Shown: in pieces, positions 53,800 through 55,234 of the stretch
Numbering within the stretch: the stretch's first letter is position 1
Layout of the letters: each line of letters starts with the position of its first letter
From: Desulfobacterales bacterium
GTDB lineage: Bacteria; Desulfobacterota; Desulfobacteria; Desulfobacterales; JAIPEE01
DNA length: 55,234 nucleotides
NCBI GenBank assembly: GCA_021737275.1
Contig: JAIPEE010000026.1
Span: 1-55,234, forward strand
Direction of reading: 5' to 3'
Translations under genes and position numbers: made by a program
Notes under the pieces: generated by a model
What the model was told of the DNA's origin: nothing
The model's database searches: none
What the model saw: only the letters and a program-made list of their open reading frames with translations

Positions 53800-54855
53800 A
53801 TGGCATTTGGTAAAAAAAACCATCTGGTAGGCTTGGACATTGGTTCCCGAACTCTGAAAGTGGGAGAGCTTGTTGAGTCCTCAAGAGGATATTCGTTAAA
53901 AAGATTCGGAACTATTGATATTGAACCAGGGGCAATCGAAGACGGTCTTATCAAAAACCCTGAGAATGTAGCAGAGTCCATTTATCAATTATTTAAAACA
54001 GCCGGCATTAAGGAGCAAAATGTTGCTATTTCCATTGGCGGCTATTCTGTAATTGTCAAAAAAATAAGCGTGCCAAGCATGCCGGAAGAACAACTTCAGG
54101 ATACCATCCAGTTTGAAGCTGAGCAATATATTCCATTTGATATTAGTGATGTTAATCTTGACTTTCAGATACTTGGTGACAATGAGAACAATCCAAATCA
54201 GATGGATGTTCTGCTGGTTGCGGCTAAAATCGGAATGGTTAATGACTATATTAACCTTGTACAGGCCGCCGGCCTTAATCCATGTATTATTGATGTTGAC
54301 GCGTTTGCATTGCAAAACGTATTTGAACTGACATATGGCGATAATGAAGACAATGTTGCACTTATTGACATTGGCGCAAGTAAAACATCGTTAAATATTT
54401 TAAAAGGAACAACGTCGGTTTTTATGCGTGATGTGTCGCTTGGTTGTGGACAAATAAACCAGCGGATCATGACTCAGACAAGTTGTAGCTATGAAGACGC
54501 AGAGCAGTTGAAACTTGGCAACCGCCTTGATCAGATATCTCAGGAAGATCTTAACGGTATTCTCACTTCAGTTGTTACAGACTGGTGTACGGAAATTAGA
54601 CGCGCCCTTGATTTCTTCTATTCAACATACCCTGAGGATACTATTAAAAAGGTTGTGCTCAGCGGTGGTGGCGGAAATATTTCTGAATTCCGGCAGCTTT
54701 TAGCTGAAGAAACATCGGCTGAAGTTGAAACGATCAATCCTTTCATAAACCTCCAGGTGGATAGCAATAAACTGGATGCCTCTCTTATAGAACGAATGGC
54801 ACCACAAGCTGCTATATGCATGGGCTTAGCTTTAAGAAGAGTTGATGACAAATGA
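53800..54855 (+). CDS. pilM: Type IV pilus assembly protein PilM
   Basis: A 351-residue actin-like ATPase-fold protein. It has the phosphate-1 loop VGLDIGSRTLKVGEL, the SHS2 insert region (NVAISIGGYSVIVKKI), EAEQYIPFDISDVNLDFQIL, the second phosphate loop VALIDIGASKTSLNIL, and the C-terminal VVLSGGGGNISEFRQLL adenosine motif. PilM sits on the cytoplasmic face and binds the N-terminus of PilN to connect the motor to PilC. It overlaps pilN by 4 bases (ATGA). The length is normal. Confidence 0.94.
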   Translation: MAFGKKNHLVGLDIGSRTLKVGELVESSRGYSLKRFGTIDIEPGAIEDGLIKNPENVAESIYQLFKTAGIKEQNVAISIGGYSVIVKKISVPSMPEEQLQDTIQFEAEQYIPFDISDVNLDFQILGDNENNPNQMDVLLVAAKIGMVNDYINLVQAAGLNPCIIDVDAFALQNVFELTYGDNEDNVALIDIGASKTSLNILKGTTSVFMRDVSLGCGQINQRIMTQTSCSYEDAEQLKLGNRLDQISQEDLNGILTSVVTDWCTEIRRALDFFYSTYPEDTIKKVVLSGGGGNISEFRQLLAEETSAEVETINPFINLQVDSNKLDASLIERMAPQAAICMGLALRRVDDK

Positions 54856-55100
54856 TACGAATAAATCTTCTACCGTTTCGTGTTGCACGTAAAAAAGAGA
54901 ATGTCCGGCGTCAAATTACCTTTTTTGCATTCTCTTTTATTCTTGTTGCTTTTGTATTAATAGCATTTCACATTTATCTTAATGGCAAAATTGCGACCTT
55001 CAATGAGGAGATAGCCGCCACTAAAAAAGAAATTGCCAAATATGATAAAATTAATAAAGAGATCGCAGAGATAAAAAAGAAACTTGCGCTACTTGACTAA
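54852..55100 (+). pseudogene. pilN: PilN, truncated after the coiled coil
   Basis: The start MIRINLLPFRVARKKENVRR is the conserved PilM-binding tail of PilN. A single membrane helix (ITFFAFSFILVAFVLIAFHI) and a coiled coil (FNEEIAATKKEIAKYDKINK, then IKKKLALLD) follow. The normal protein, about 180-200 residues, continues with a periplasmic ferredoxin-like domain. Here a TAA stops it at residue 82. No further PilN-like sequence is seen in the remaining 134 bases; instead there is a GC-rich hairpin. The gene is either broken by an insertion or rearrangement at this point, or a short variant that cannot pair with PilO normally. Confidence 0.8.
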
Positions 55101-55196
55101 AGTTTAGAGTTTCATAAAGCATTTGCTCTTTGAAAAAAATCATAAGAAACGTGAAAAAATATTGAAAAAGTACTTGACATCATAGTGGATTCGCGC

Positions 55197-55230
55197 GCCG
55201 CGCCTTTATAAACCGTTATTAAGGCGCGGC
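55197..55230. repeat. GC-rich hairpin at the window end
   Basis: GCCGCGCCTT and AAGGCGCGGC form a perfect 10-bp stem around a 14-base AT-rich loop. It follows TTGACA at 55174. The GC-rich stem differs sharply from the AT-rich pil genes and may mark the edge of an inserted element whose rest lies outside the window. Confidence 0.7.
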
Positions 55231-55234
55231 CTCT

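Noticed and set aside
55110-55234. Possible rRNA operon leader (CTCTTTGAAAA followed by TTGACA)
   Set aside because: No AT-rich -10 lies at the right distance after TTGACA and no rRNA sequence is reached within the window.

Overview
The window reads as chromosome of a Gram-negative, menaquinone-using anaerobe of the deltaproteobacterial (Desulfobacterota) type, probably close to Desulfobacteraceae. The grounds are a complete futalosine menaquinone cluster, an NfnAB electron-bifurcating transhydrogenase pair, lipopolysaccharide core genes (hldE, waaA, kdsD), lnt, scattered type IV pilus genes, and moderate-to-low GC. The assignment is inference from gene content; no rRNA or marker-gene comparison was possible.

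Left part (1-6.3 kb, all minus strand): a small catabolic operon runs from a carboxymuconolactone decarboxylase-like gene through a GntR/FCD regulator and a methylmalonate-semialdehyde-type aldehyde dehydrogenase to a C-terminally short amino-acid-synthesis-family gene. Two identical palindromes, ATTGTATACAAT, lie in front of its two halves. Upstream are a dead IS1595-like insertion sequence, a decayed TetR gene and a class C beta-lactamase-like hydrolase.

Menaquinone block (6.4-15.0 kb, minus): ubiD-like, ubiA-like, ubiX-like, mqnE, mqnA, mqnC, menG, mqnD, mqnB and a small B12-binding-fold protein, nearly all overlapping or a few bases apart. It covers chorismate to methylated menaquinone.

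15.3-28.7 kb, housekeeping genes on both strands: a radical SAM protein, pilC, a PilS-like kinase, a conserved partner gene with hldE, a putrescine-type aminotransferase, tatD, nfnA-nfnB, an HD hydrolase, and prfB with its programmed +1 frameshift.

Accessory region (28.7-44.5 kb): three consecutive secreted-protein genes end in a roughly 2850-residue RHS/YD-repeat protein. It has a transglutaminase-like head without visible catalytic residues, an AT-rich variable tip of about 285 residues, and a tiny gene overlapping its stop by 4 bp, a toxin/immunity arrangement. Behind it comes a debris zone: a strong terminator, a 109-bp imperfect palindrome, a REP-like hairpin, an XRE-antitoxin-RelE operon, a broken REP-associated (Y1) transposase with intact inverted repeats, the N-terminal stub of another transposase, and one copy of a dispersed repeat of about 100 bp whose second copy lies at 15.15 kb.

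Right part (44.5-55.2 kb): lnt, a small membrane protein, a DUF4124 coiled-coil protein, a lipoprotein with TPR and periplasmic-binding domains, waaA, a phosphofructokinase with a mixed ATP/PPi signature, kdsD, then a small XRE regulator, pilM and a pilN that stops after 82 residues, followed by a GC-rich hairpin at the window end.

The best candidates for something new are the RHS locus with its unrecognised tip and immunity gene, the His-less B12-fold protein at the end of the menaquinone operon, and the dispersed intergenic repeat.
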